A stretch of 64,000 nt of DNA from CAZBLK01 sp964492715 (lineage in GTDB: Bacteria > Bacillota > Clostridia > Lachnospirales > WRBF01), in NCBI GenBank assembly GCA_964492715.1, contig CAZBLK010000003.1:77575-141574 (forward strand), read 5' to 3'. Of this stretch, positions 50,541 through 59,847 are shown piece after piece (position 1 is the first letter of the stretch; every line of letters begins with the position of its first letter). Made by a program: the position numbers and the translations under genes. Below the pieces are notes generated by a model that worked only from the letters and a program-made list of their open reading frames with translations, was not told the DNA's origin and did no database searches.

Positions 50541-53405
50541 TTAGTATTTGCCAAAGTCAGATTTATTATAAACACTACTTCCATCAGGAATTACAAGCTT
50601 GCCAGACTTTGTAAGCGGTAAACTTCTAACTGGCGCTTTCGTTTGCTTCTTGACTTCTTTTGGCATTTCATTCTTTGTATCTTGTGCTGTCTCCCTTGGT
50701 GCTGAAAGTATTGGGTTGTCGTAGCTGCTTTGGAAAACACCACCTTGACCAATGTTAACATCAGAAGCCTTTGAAACAGGTTTTGAAGGCTTGCTTGCAT
50801 TTATGTTATCAACAGCCTTACCCGAATATAATGTTGGCTTTAACCCTACATCTGGCTTATCTGCTACAACAGCTTTTTTAGGCGTAGCTACAACCGTATT
50901 ATTTGTTTTTGAAAAATCTTTCTTTACATCAGCAGGCTTTTGCACAATTGTGCTGGCTACTGGCTTAGGAGCTGGCTTTAACGAAGAAACATAAGGTTTA
51001 ACTTTAGCTTCTGCCTTTTTTTCTGCCGTTACGTCAAATGCCAATTTCTTAGGAGCAACTACTGGTTTTACTGGTTTAGCAAATTCAGGCCTCTTTGGTT
51101 TTTCAGCAAAAGTATCTGCATGTTCAACAAAGCTTGTTAACTTAGGCTCAGAATTTACCTTTGTTGACGTAAAACCTTGAAGCTTAAACCGTGAAACCAT
51201 ATCTTTAAATAAGTCTGCTTGAGAAGTAAGCTCTTGCGAAGAAGACGCTTCTTCCTCGGAAGTAACAATATTACCTTTAGCAACAGACGCAATTTGCTCA
51301 ATGCTACTATTAACCTTTGTAATATAAGTTTCTTGGTTCGTTGAAGAAACAGCTACTTTATCAATTAATTCAGAAATTTCATTTACTTGCCCTACAATTG
51401 ATTGCAGAGTTTCTGCTGTTTTGTTTGCAATTTTTGTGCCTTCCGAAACTTTTACAACAGAGCCTTCTATTAAAGCAGTAGTTTCCCTAGCTGCATTTTG
51501 GCTTCTGTTTGCAAGGTTTCTAACCTCCTCAGCTACAACTGCAAAGCCTTTGCCGTACTGCCCTGCCCTAGCCGCTTCAACTGCTGCGTTAAGAGCAAGA
51601 AGGTTTGTTTGGAACGCTATGTCGTCTATTACCTTAACAATTTTAGAAATGTTAGCTGACGATTGGTTTATCTCGTTCATAGCGTTTTGCATGTCTTGCA
51701 TTTCGGTGCTTCCCAAAGATGCACTTTCCCTAGTTGTAACAGCAAGCTCGCTTGCAATGTTTGCATTTTTCGAGTTTGTGTGTGTATGTTCGTTAATTTC
51801 TTTCATGCTCGACAAAAGTTCTTCAATTTCAGTTCCTTGGCGTGTAGCCCCCTCTGAAAGCTGAATACTAGACATAGCAATGTGCCTTGCTCCACTTGAA
51901 ACAAGCTCTGCCGAAGCATTAATTTCTGAAAGAACTTCATTAAATGTTTGAATAATATTTTCAAGAGCAAATTTAATAGGCTCAAAGTCTCCGATATATT
52001 CATGGTTTATATTAATATCAAAGTTTTTGTCAGACATTTCTGTTAAAACCATTGTAATTTCTTTTATATATGAAACAAGTATTTCTACAGTGTTATTAAT
52101 TGCAAGCTTCATTTTGGCAAACTCGCCTTTGTAATCGCCAACAACTTTCTTGTTCAAGTCGCCCTTAGCCATATTTTCAAAAACTGAAATAGCTTCACCT
52201 ATAGGGCTTACTGTAGTTTTTAAAAGCGAATTAAGCTTGTCTGCAAGAAGCGCCCACTGGTTTTCATATTTTGATACGTCCATCTTACGCCCAAGGTCGC
52301 CGTTTTCTGCCGCCTCAAGAATTTCGTTCATATCATCTGTAAATGTAACAAAGTTGTTGCGCATTGTGTCAAGAGTGTGGTTAAGAATAGCCTTTTCACC
52401 AACAAAGCGCTTTACGCTTGTATGAAAGTCGCCCCTGCTGTAGTCTTGCATACATTTAACGGCTTCAAACGTGTCATCAACAAGGCTTCCTAAACAATTG
52501 TTAATATTTTCGCAAACTTCATAGAACGCCCCTTTAAACCTTGAAGCATCTGTTCTTGCGGTAATGTTTCCGTCGGCGTTCATTTTATTAGAAAGTGTTA
52601 AAATTTCCTTTATAAGCTCGTTAATTGTGTCAACAACTATAGCCATATTGTTAGAAAGGTTTGAAAGCTCATCTTTTCCGTTAGAGCGTAAGCTTAAATT
52701 AAGGTCACCGCTTGCAATTTTTATAGAGCTGCCAAGAAGCTCGCCAATTCTTTTGTTCAAACTGTTTGAAACAAAAAGAGCAAGCAAAACTGACACTACA
52801 AATATAATTAGTGCTAAAACAAAAATTTGAATCCTAACTGCTTCAGCGTTTTTTGTGTTTTCAGCAGAAAGCCCATAAAGCTCATTAAAAGCATTATCAT
52901 GAATTTTGTTTAAAACTTCAGTAATCTGAGCTGCTAAAGGGTCTGAAACAGTGTTTTTGCTTAGTAAAGCATTAAAATTTGAGTCTTTTTGACTTATCGA
53001 ATATACTTCGTCTACCGACTTAACATATTCATTGAACTTTGCTTCAACATCATTTATCAAACTACTGATTTCGGCATTGCCTGCCATACTTTTTAAATCA
53101 GAAATTTGATTTTTAATATACTGTGTTTGTTCGTCGAACCTTTTTCTTGCATCATTAAGCTTAGTTTCATCGTTGTAGTAAACAACAAACTCAATCGGCA
53201 AGGAAAGTGAGCCTTTAAAAGATTCAGATAAATTAGAAATTTTGTCAATCCTTGTACTTACAACATCAATAGACTTAGAGTACGTATCGTCGTTTCTCTT
53301 AATAAAATACAAAGAAAGAATAATAGTTGCAAAAGCTAAAACTACCACAATTAAAAATGCAGTTAAAAGTTTAGCCCTTATACGCATATTGTTAAAGAAC
53401 TTCAT
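50541..53405 (-). CDS. Methyl-accepting chemotaxis protein with long C-terminal tail
   Basis: 954 residues. TM1 at about 12-33 (LLTAFLIVVVLAFATIILSL), a four-helix-bundle sensor to about 190, TM2 at about 192-212, one or more HAMP domains (IKIASGDLNLSLRSNG and a second set near 390-440), then the signalling domain with the tip QTNLLALNAAVEAARAGQYG near 600. After SQADLFKDMVSRFKL, where receptors usually end, a further 190 residues rich in Lys, Pro, Ala and Val are predicted to be disordered. The tail ends SSVYNKSDFGKY. AAGGAG precedes the ATG. Ligand unknown. Confidence 0.94.
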   Translation of the reverse strand: MKFFNNMRIRAKLLTAFLIVVVLAFATIILSLYFIKRNDDTYSKSIDVVSTRIDKISNLSESFKGSLSLPIEFVVYYNDETKLNDARKRFDEQTQYIKNQISDLKSMAGNAEISSLINDVEAKFNEYVKSVDEVYSISQKDSNFNALLSKNTVSDPLAAQITEVLNKIHDNAFNELYGLSAENTKNAEAVRIQIFVLALIIFVVSVLLALFVSNSLNKRIGELLGSSIKIASGDLNLSLRSNGKDELSNLSNNMAIVVDTINELIKEILTLSNKMNADGNITARTDASRFKGAFYEVCENINNCLGSLVDDTFEAVKCMQDYSRGDFHTSVKRFVGEKAILNHTLDTMRNNFVTFTDDMNEILEAAENGDLGRKMDVSKYENQWALLADKLNSLLKTTVSPIGEAISVFENMAKGDLNKKVVGDYKGEFAKMKLAINNTVEILVSYIKEITMVLTEMSDKNFDININHEYIGDFEPIKFALENIIQTFNEVLSEINASAELVSSGARHIAMSSIQLSEGATRQGTEIEELLSSMKEINEHTHTNSKNANIASELAVTTRESASLGSTEMQDMQNAMNEINQSSANISKIVKVIDDIAFQTNLLALNAAVEAARAGQYGKGFAVVAEEVRNLANRSQNAARETTALIEGSVVKVSEGTKIANKTAETLQSIVGQVNEISELIDKVAVSSTNQETYITKVNSSIEQIASVAKGNIVTSEEEASSSQELTSQADLFKDMVSRFKLQGFTSTKVNSEPKLTSFVEHADTFAEKPKRPEFAKPVKPVVAPKKLAFDVTAEKKAEAKVKPYVSSLKPAPKPVASTIVQKPADVKKDFSKTNNTVVATPKKAVVADKPDVGLKPTLYSGKAVDNINASKPSKPVSKASDVNIGQGGVFQSSYDNPILSAPRETAQDTKNEMPKEVKKQTKAPVRSLPLTKSGKLVIPDGSSVYNKSDFGKY

Positions 53406-53441
53406 TCCTTACCAGCTCCTTGATAAAATGTATGCTCATAC

Positions 53442-53470
53442 ATTATAATCCAAATTCAAATTATTTACAA
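53442..53470 (-). promoter_or_regulatory. Promoter of the chemoreceptor gene
   Basis: On the minus strand TTGTAA (53465-53470) and TATAAT (53442-53447) are 17 bp apart, about 40 bp upstream of the start codon. Confidence 0.65.
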
Positions 53471-53610
53471 TAGAATTATTTTTAGTGGTTAAAATTCTAA
53501 TAAAAATACTATAATTAAAGTAGAGTATTTTATTTAATTATGAATTTATTGTGAAATTACTAAAAACAAAACTGCAATAGAAAAAAATTTAAAAGTAACT
53601 GTGACAAACA

Positions 53611-53639
53611 TTGAAATATGTCTTTTACTGTTGTATACT
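53611..53639 (+). promoter_or_regulatory. Promoter upstream of mgtE
   Basis: TTGAAA (53611-53616) and TATACT (53634-53639) are 17 bp apart. The leader would be about 155 nt. It contains a weak CCCT/AGGG hairpin followed by TTTTT near 53740-53763, but I do not see the conserved M-box magnesium riboswitch motifs. Confidence 0.65.
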
Positions 53640-53801
53640 GTAGAAATGCAAATTTTGATATAGGGCAAGTTTGAAAAGAAGCTTTATCACTATTCAGTAA
53701 AAAATGATATTAATTTGAAGTGTTCAAGTAGTTTTTAAACAGCCCTTAAACAGGGTTTTTAAAATGCCAAAAAATTAACACTTGAGTAAGGGGGAATAAT
53801 A

Positions 53802-55148
53802 TTGAATGAGAAAAATTATGAGCTATTTTATTCGCTTATAGAGGAACGCAAATATCATACGCTTAAAACAATGCTTGCTGAAATGAACGAGGCAGATATA
53901 GCTGCCTTTATAGAAGAAATCCCCCCAGACAAATCAACTATTGTTTTCCGCACATTACCAAAAGAGCTTGCGGCAGAGGTTTTTGCATACATGAACCCAG
54001 ACATGCAGCAGCATATTATAGCTACAATTACAGACAGAGAAATTGCGGCAATAATTGAAGATTTGTTCGTAGATGACGCTGTTGACCTTTTAGAAGAACT
54101 CCCTGCAAACGTAGTTAAACGTGTTCTAAAAAATGCAACAAATGACACAAGGGCACTTATAAACCAGTTTCTTCAATACCCTGAAAATTCGGCTGGAAGC
54201 ATTATGACTGCTGAATTTGTTGACCTTCGCAAGTCAATGAAAGTTAAGGACGCAATTCTTCGTATTAGGCGAACAGGTGTTGACAAGGAAACAATTTATG
54301 TGTGCTATGTTACTGACGAAAACCGATATCTTGAAGGCGTTTTGTCTATAAAAACGCTTCTTCTTTCAAATGATGAAGAAATAATTGAAGACATAATGGA
54401 CACAAACATTATATTTGTAAACACAGCTACAGACAGAGAAGATGCTGCCGCAATTTTCTCGAAATATAGCTTTGTTTCAATTCCAGTTGTTGACAACGAA
54501 AAGCGTTTGGTTGGAATTGTAACGGTTGATGATGCTGTTGATGTTATTGAGCAGGAAGCTACAGAGGACTTTGAAAAAATGGCGGCAATGCTTCCGTCTG
54601 AAAAGCCATATTTAAAAACTAGCGTTTTAGAGCTTTCCAAAAATCGTATTGCTTGGCTTTTAGTGCTAATGTTTTCTGCTACAGTTACGGGTTCTGTTAT
54701 TGGAAGGTATGAAGAAGTGTTTTTACTTTTCCCATTTCTCTACCATAATGTTCCTATGCTTACAGACACTGGCGGTAATGCTGGCGCACAAAGCTCTACG
54801 CTGGTTATCCGTGGTATGGCATTAAAAGAAATTAGAATTACGGACTTTTTCAAGGTTTTCTGGAAAGAGTTTAGAGTAAGTATTTTAGTTGGTGCTGTTT
54901 TATCTATAGCAAACTATATTAGGCTCATTATTATGTACCCTGACAAAAAACTTGCTTCTCTTACTGTAGTTTTAAGCCTTTTTGCAACAGTAGTTGTCGC
55001 AAAAACTATCGGTGGGCTATTACCAATGGGTGCAAAAATGATTAAAGCGGACCCTGCCCTAATGGCATCACCTATTATTACAACAGTTGTTGACGCAGTT
55101 TCTTTAATTATTTATGTAAACATTGCAAAAGCAATTTTAGGAATTTAA
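53802..55148 (+). CDS. mgtE: Magnesium transporter MgtE
   Basis: 448 residues starting at TTG, seven bases after AAGGGGG; no in-frame ATG lies near. The N-terminal superhelical domain (LPPDKST-like EIPPDKSTIVFRTLPKELAA) spans to about 130, two CBS domains run to about 260 (GSIMTAEFVDLRKSM, VVDNEKRLVGIVTVDDAVDV), and five membrane helices follow with DTGGNAGAQSSTLVIRGMAL. MgtE is a Mg2+-gated channel dimer in the cytoplasmic membrane. Single gene with its own promoter and strong terminator. Confidence 0.96.
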   Translation: MNEKNYELFYSLIEERKYHTLKTMLAEMNEADIAAFIEEIPPDKSTIVFRTLPKELAAEVFAYMNPDMQQHIIATITDREIAAIIEDLFVDDAVDLLEELPANVVKRVLKNATNDTRALINQFLQYPENSAGSIMTAEFVDLRKSMKVKDAILRIRRTGVDKETIYVCYVTDENRYLEGVLSIKTLLLSNDEEIIEDIMDTNIIFVNTATDREDAAAIFSKYSFVSIPVVDNEKRLVGIVTVDDAVDVIEQEATEDFEKMAAMLPSEKPYLKTSVLELSKNRIAWLLVLMFSATVTGSVIGRYEEVFLLFPFLYHNVPMLTDTGGNAGAQSSTLVIRGMALKEIRITDFFKVFWKEFRVSILVGAVLSIANYIRLIIMYPDKKLASLTVVLSLFATVVVAKTIGGLLPMGAKMIKADPALMASPIITTVVDAVSLIIYVNIAKAILGI

Positions 55149-55163
55149 TTTTATTTTGTGTTT

Positions 55164-55212
55164 AAAAATTCTTGCTCATGTACAATAAAAGTACGTGGAC
55201 AAGAATTTTTTT
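55164..55212 (+). terminator. Terminator of mgtE
   Basis: AAAAATTCTTG and CAAGAATTTTT form an 11-bp stem with an inner GTAC/GTAC pairing and a TTTTTTTG tail. Confidence 0.92.
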
Positions 55213-55417
55213 GTTATTTTTTTACCAATTACTTAAATTTTCCTTGTGCTTTGTTTAAAAAAAGTTTAAAATATGATTACAGTGTGTATTGTAGCAGTTC
55301 TGTGATATCGTTAAAAAAATGGGGTTGCTATAATTACAACTTTATTACTTAATTGATAAGCTTAAATTGAATATATTATAAAAAAGTGCAACAAGTACAA
55401 GAACGCAGGTGATTTTA

Positions 55418-56710
55418 TTGGATATATTAATAAAAGGCGGTCGAATTATCGACCCAAAAGCAAACGTAGATAAAATAGCAGATATTTTAGTTGAAGAAGG
55501 CATTGTTAAAAAGATTGGGGAAGACCTTTCCTGTGCCACAGCAACAGTAATTGATGCAAAAGGGCTGTGGGTTGCCCCTGGTTTCATTGACCTGCACGTG
55601 CACTTGCGTGAGCCAGGCTACACACATAAAGAAACAATTGCATCTGGCGTGTGCGCTGCTGTTCATGGCGGCTTTACAACCGTTTGCTGTATGCCAAATA
55701 CAAAGCCTGTAGCCGACAACAACAGCACAATTTCATACATTATTAATCTTGCAAAAAAAGAAGGTATGGCGAAAGTTTTTCCAATTGGAAGCATTACAAA
55801 AGGCATGTACGGTGAAAGGCTTTCTGACATTTGCGGAATGGTGAAAGCTGGTGCTGTTGCAATTAGTGAAGATGAAAAAAGTGTCGAAGACTCAAAGCTT
55901 ATGCTTGAAGCTTTGTCAATTGCTGCCGAATGTGATGTTCCAGTTTTTTCACACTGCGAAGATTTAAACATTAGCGGCGACGGTGTTATGAATGAAGGCG
56001 AAAGAAGCAGTGAGCTAGAACTTGAAGGTATTCCTTCAGCAGCCGAAGAAGTTATTATTGCACGTGATATTATCCTTTCAAGAAGTGCTGGTTCAAGGCT
56101 GCACATTTGTCATGTTAGCACAAAAGGCGGTGTACAGCTGGTTCGTGAAGCAAAAGCTCGTGGCGAAAAAGTAACTGCGGAAGTTTGCCCGCACCACTTC
56201 ACTTTAACAGACGAAGACGTTGACGGAACTGACAGCAACTTTAAAATGCACCCTCCCCTTAGAACAAGGGCTGACGTCAAGGCTTTAATAGAAGGGCTTT
56301 GCGACGGAACTATTGATGTAATTGCAACAGACCACGCCCCTCACCACGAGGACGAAAAAGAAGGCGACTTTTTAACTGCTGCATATGGCATAATTGGGCT
56401 TGAAACTGCTTTTTCCATTGCATTTACAGAGCTGTATAAAAAAGGGCATCTCAATGAAATGCAGTTAATTGAAAAGTTTACAAAAAACCCAGCAGATATT
56501 TTGAAGATAAAAAGTGGAACTCTTTCTGTTGGCTCGGTTTGCGATGCCGTAATCATTGACCCAAACAAACAATATGTAGTTGACGTTTCTTCTTTTGAGT
56601 CAATGGGGAAAAACAGCCCGTTTGATGGGTGGCGTGTTTACGGAAGTATTGAATATACATTGATTGAAGGGAAAATTGCTTTCCGCAATGGAACTGAAAA
56701 CAATTTTTAA
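55418..56710 (+). CDS. pyrC: Dihydroorotase
   Basis: 430 residues starting at TTG (55418), five bases after AGGTGA; the GTG at 55409 lies inside that site. Class-I dihydroorotase: LIKGGRIIDP at the start, metal-binding GFIDLHVHLREPGYTHKE, CCMPNTKP, HCHVST-type HICHVSTKGG and IATDHAPHHEDEKEG. It cyclises carbamoyl aspartate to dihydroorotate in pyrimidine synthesis. The other pyr genes are not adjacent. Allantoinase/hydantoinase relatives share the fold, but the HLREPG motif fits PyrC. Confidence 0.94.
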   Translation: MDILIKGGRIIDPKANVDKIADILVEEGIVKKIGEDLSCATATVIDAKGLWVAPGFIDLHVHLREPGYTHKETIASGVCAAVHGGFTTVCCMPNTKPVADNNSTISYIINLAKKEGMAKVFPIGSITKGMYGERLSDICGMVKAGAVAISEDEKSVEDSKLMLEALSIAAECDVPVFSHCEDLNISGDGVMNEGERSSELELEGIPSAAEEVIIARDIILSRSAGSRLHICHVSTKGGVQLVREAKARGEKVTAEVCPHHFTLTDEDVDGTDSNFKMHPPLRTRADVKALIEGLCDGTIDVIATDHAPHHEDEKEGDFLTAAYGIIGLETAFSIAFTELYKKGHLNEMQLIEKFTKNPADILKIKSGTLSVGSVCDAVIIDPNKQYVVDVSSFESMGKNSPFDGWRVYGSIEYTLIEGKIAFRNGTENNF

Positions 56711-56715
56711 ATAAA

Positions 56716-56756
56716 ACGGCTTCCCATAATTGCAGGAAGCCGTAAACTTTTTATTT
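56716..56756. terminator. Bidirectional terminator between pyrC and a convergent secreted-protein gene
   Basis: ACGGCTTCC and GGAAGCCGT form a perfect 9-bp stem with a 10-nt loop; TTTTTATTTT follows on the plus strand and TTTTATTT on the minus strand. Confidence 0.92.
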
Positions 56757-56760
56757 TAAT

Positions 56761-57840
56761 TTACTTTGCATTAATTTGGAGAACACCATCAACAACTGCT
56801 GTTACGTTGTTGTTGTCAAACAAGTAGTCAAAGTAAACAGCAGGAACATATGTTCTGTCGTTTACAAGCGCTGGTGCTACGCCAAAATGAACTGGCGGTA
56901 AGCCATTTGGAACTTCTCCTTCTTTCAAGTAGCTGTCGTAGCCAATTTGAATTTCTGTCCACAATCCGCCTTTACGCATTACAATTGTGCGTGTTTCACC
57001 AATCCACTCAACAGTAAAGCCCAATTGTTCAGCTACAACCTTTAAAGGTACCATTACTTCTTCATATTTTCCAAAAAGCTCTGTTTCTGCAATTGAAAGC
57101 TCTGTTCCGTTTACATAAAGCTTTGCAGTTTCTTTTAGTAAGCCAGCGTTTTTCTTAATTGAAATTTCGTTTGGTGAACCAAGAGCTGGCTCTTTAGCGT
57201 CTGCCTTTGTTTTAATAATTACAACTTTGTCTGCTGTAGCTTGTGCAGGTATACTTAATGTCATTACATCAAACCAAACAAACAGTTCGCTCCCTACCCC
57301 AATGTCTTCAATTGTTACCATTTGTTTCGTTTTAAACGGTGCTATGCTTACTGTAGGCAAAATTGTAATGAGATATTGCATGTCGTCGCTTAAAACTTTA
57401 ATGCTTCCATCATTATTTTTAGTTACTTCTGAAACCTTCATATACCTTGCAACAGTTTTGTCTTTTCCAATGTTTGTTATAACAGCAATTGCACTAACTT
57501 GTGGCGGAATGCTTCTTGTCATTCTTGCTTCTGTGTATGCACAAATGTTGTCCCCTACTTTAATTGAGCTTGAAGTAGCTGGAATCCCTTGCTCGTTGTC
57601 AACAATGTAAGTGTCGGAAAAAACATTTACAGTTACATTTGGCAAAGTTAGGTCTTTTGTGTCTAAATTCATCATAAGCACGTCGCCGTCTTTTAAAAGC
57701 TCTTTAACTGTTCCTTCAATAACTAGCATAGTTTCTTGCGGTTGTGCAACAACAACGTCTGATGCCATGCTTGGCACAGAAGCCGTAAGCATTAGCCCAA
57801 CACTTAAAATTGCAGATAAAATTTTCTTAGTTAACTTCAT
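56761..57840 (-). CDS. Secreted protein with copper-amine-oxidase N-terminal domain
   Basis: 359 residues. Signal peptide KILSAILSVGLMLTASVPSMA-S with a cleavage site after SMA near residue 27. A beta-rich middle domain follows, and the C-terminal 110 residues form the copper-amine-oxidase N-domain (TAKLYVNGTELSIAETELFG, VMVPLKVVAEQLGFTVEW, RTIVMRKGG, DRTYVPAVYFDYLFDN). In Clostridia this domain is found in many wall-associated proteins without oxidase activity. Function unknown. AGGAGGAAAAGAA precedes the ATG. It is a single gene. Confidence 0.88.
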   Translation of the reverse strand: MKLTKKILSAILSVGLMLTASVPSMASDVVVAQPQETMLVIEGTVKELLKDGDVLMMNLDTKDLTLPNVTVNVFSDTYIVDNEQGIPATSSSIKVGDNICAYTEARMTRSIPPQVSAIAVITNIGKDKTVARYMKVSEVTKNNDGSIKVLSDDMQYLITILPTVSIAPFKTKQMVTIEDIGVGSELFVWFDVMTLSIPAQATADKVVIIKTKADAKEPALGSPNEISIKKNAGLLKETAKLYVNGTELSIAETELFGKYEEVMVPLKVVAEQLGFTVEWIGETRTIVMRKGGLWTEIQIGYDSYLKEGEVPNGLPPVHFGVAPALVNDRTYVPAVYFDYLFDNNNVTAVVDGVLQINAK

Positions 57841-57960
57841 TTCTTTTCCTCCTAGTAGTCGCTTGTGAATATTTTAAAAACTCTTATAGTTACAAAACGT
57901 ATTAAAAAATAAAATGTTCCGATATATCTTAAAGTGCTTTTAATAAATTAAAGCAATAAA

Positions 57961-58022
57961 GCAATTTGAGCTTTAAAGCCACCACATTGCGGTAAATTGG
58001 TGAACATCTTTATTCAAATTAC
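57961..58022. repeat. Dispersed palindromic repeat, family 1, copy C
   Basis: Short copy: GCAATTTGAGCTTTAAAG on the left and, reverse complemented, GTAATTTGAATAAAGATG then TTCACCAATT on the right. Contains the 16-mer GGTGAACATCTTTATT shared exactly with the copy at 4886. Confidence 0.6.
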
Positions 58023-58087
58023 AATAAAGCTATTGTATCCTAAAATTGTTAAATAATTCATTAAACTTAGGGCAGAGAGCAATTCAA

Positions 58088-58575
58088 CTAACTTGAAAAA
58101 GCCCCCTGCCCCATAGATTTATTTTTCCGGTTTACACTTTCCAGTAATTTGTGAAATATGAATTTTCCGACAACTGTTACTGCAAGTGTGCGTTTAATTA
58201 CATTTTCAAGCTCGCCCATGTTGTTAGTGGCATACTTTTCGCAGATTGCCTTTAGCGCCATTATTTTTTTCTTCGTCATCATTTACAAGCTCACATTTTA
58301 AAACAGCAACTGCACTTTCAAATTCTGTAGTAAATTTTTCAGGTACAAGCTTTGTATACCTAACACAGCTTACGCAAACATTGCTGTTTAGCTTTATATT
58401 ATCTAGCTTTTTCCCAGAAGATGCTCAGTGAAAATAAATTGCATTATCAACTACGCAGACGAAATAGGAATACAGTAAGGCGTTCCGTCTTCATTTGTTG
58501 TAGCAAGCGTTGCGTATTCGCAATCCATACTTCAAGTGCAAAAGCAGCGTCTGTCTCTCTGTCTTTTCTTCTCAA
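58088..58575 (-). pseudogene. Pyridoxamine 5'-phosphate oxidase-family (NimA-like) gene, decayed
   Basis: From TTG at 58575 (after AAAGGTGA) three reading frames together encode a flavin-binding split-barrel protein: RRKDRETDAAFALE, then MDCEYATLATTNEDGTPYCI plus PISSA, VVDNAIYFH-stop-ASSGKK, LDNIKLNSNVCVSCVRYTKL, and finally AICEKYATNNMGELENVIKR. At least three frameshifts and one in-frame TGA separate these pieces. Intact relatives are often called 5-nitroimidazole reductases or FMN-binding proteins. It lies just downstream of an iron-sulfur protein gene. It cannot make a full protein. Confidence 0.82.
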
Positions 58576-58592
58576 ATTATCACCTTTCCTTG

Positions 58593-59288
58593 CTACAAAA
58601 TTTTTCCGTCAGTAGAAATTGTAACTACGTTAAAAGCTATTTCTTTTCTGCTGTTTTTAAGTGCTGTTTTTGCAGCATATTCAATTCCTCCGCAGCAAGG
58701 CACTTCCATTCTAGCAACTGTTACTGAATTTACGTCGTTCATTTTTAAAATTGCAGTAAGCTTTTCAGAATAATCACCTTCGTCTAACTTTGGACAGCCA
58801 ATGATAGTAATTTTATTTTTCATAAACTCCTCGTGGAAGTTTCCGTATGAAAAAGCTGTGCAGTCTGCTGCAACTAATAAATCTGCATTGTTAAAATAAG
58901 GCGCATTTGGTGGAACAAGCTTAATTTGTACTGGCCATTGGTTTAAGTGAGTTTCTGCATACGCCGATTGCTTTGCATTTGGCAAATCATAACTTTCAAT
59001 TGTTTTTAAGTTTGAACTAGGGCAACCACAAGCTGTCTCTTTTTTGCTTGCATTTTCCACGTGTGCTTTCACTGCTTCTTCGTCAAAAGCTGCTGCTTCT
59101 CTTTCTTGAAAAGTTATAGCTTCTGTTGGGCATACAGGCAAGCAGTTTCCTAAGCCGTCACAGTAGTCGTCACGAATAAGTGTGGCTTTGCCGTTTACCA
59201 TAGAAATTGCTCCCTCATGGCAAGCAGTAACACACAAGCCGCAGCCGTTGCACTTGTTTTCATCTATTTTTATAATTTTTCTAATCAT
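58593..59288 (-). CDS. Two-cluster ferredoxin-type iron-sulfur protein
   Basis: 231 residues. Two 4Fe-4S motifs in the first 60 residues (CNGCGLCVTACHEGA and CDGLGNCLPVCPTEA), then a conserved domain with ACGCPSS, DLLVAADCTAFSYG, ITIIGCPKLD and MEVPCCGGIEYAAK, which adds more cysteines. Proteins of this form occur widely in anaerobes and are annotated as ATP-binding or 4Fe-4S proteins near redox genes; the electron partners are unknown. GGAGGAATTACA precedes the ATG. The only neighbour on its strand is the decayed flavin-oxidase gene. Confidence 0.9.
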   Translation of the reverse strand: MIRKIIKIDENKCNGCGLCVTACHEGAISMVNGKATLIRDDYCDGLGNCLPVCPTEAITFQEREAAAFDEEAVKAHVENASKKETACGCPSSNLKTIESYDLPNAKQSAYAETHLNQWPVQIKLVPPNAPYFNNADLLVAADCTAFSYGNFHEEFMKNKITIIGCPKLDEGDYSEKLTAILKMNDVNSVTVARMEVPCCGGIEYAAKTALKNSRKEIAFNVVTISTDGKIL

Positions 59289-59453
59289 TGTAATTCCTCC
59301 TCATTTAATTATGATAATAATATAATTCAACAAACATTTCAAGCCTGTTGTTTTTACAACAAACGTTTAAATAAATTGTAGAAGCGAAGCATATATATGC
59401 AACTTGTTTATATTTAGCCTTAATTCTTAAAAAAATTTTAAAGTTTTTAATAA

Positions 59454-59481
59454 TTGAACAAATCTTGAAAAGTGATATAAT
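59454..59481 (+). promoter_or_regulatory. Promoter upstream of the guaB region
   Basis: TTGAAC (59454-59459) and TATAAT (59476-59481) are 16 bp apart. It could drive the small frame at 59542 and guaB-guaA. The stretch 59289-59453 shows no gene. Confidence 0.65.
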
Positions 59482-59541
59482 CCTTTAAAAGGTTTTATCA
59501 GCGTAAAAATAGTATTTTGTTTATAGTACCGGAGAACGAAA

Positions 59542-59781
59542 ATGCAACCAAAAATTTATAGGCGTATAGAAATATTCATAAACAATAAAATTGAATTTAA
59601 AATAATTAAATGGTTTTTAACTAGGAAAGCTATGTATTTTCTGCGCTTTTTCAAATTTCTAAAAGCTGACGGCACTTTAAAGCTTATAAACTCCACCTCA
59701 AAACAAATATGCTCACTTATATCTAAATTACTGCTCAAATTCTACCCCAACATTACAAATGTACCTGCTCATTTTACTTAA
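59542..59781 (+). CDS. Possible small basic protein
   Basis: 79 residues with many Lys, Ile and Phe: MQPKIYRRIEIFINNKIEFK and KSLLLKFYP-like LISKLLLKFYPNITNV. A GGAGAACGAAA ribosome site stands before the ATG and a promoter is 60 bp upstream, but composition is that of AT-rich DNA and I recognise no family. It lies in a 560-bp gap before guaB. It may be only part of the leader. Confidence 0.35.
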   Translation: MQPKIYRRIEIFINNKIEFKIIKWFLTRKAMYFLRFFKFLKADGTLKLINSTSKQICSLISKLLLKFYPNITNVPAHFT

Positions 59782-59847
59782 ATCATTTTTCTAATGTCAA
59801 ATATTCAAACATCTTTTCAAAAAATTTAAATAGAAAGAAGGGTTAAA

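Noticed and set aside
51421..51864. 147-codon frame on the plus strand opposite the chemoreceptor
   Set aside because: It is the complement of the highly conserved receptor signalling domain, has no ribosome site and no family resemblance.
53640..53801. M-box magnesium riboswitch before mgtE
   Set aside because: The leader is long enough, but none of the conserved M-box segments can be recognised.
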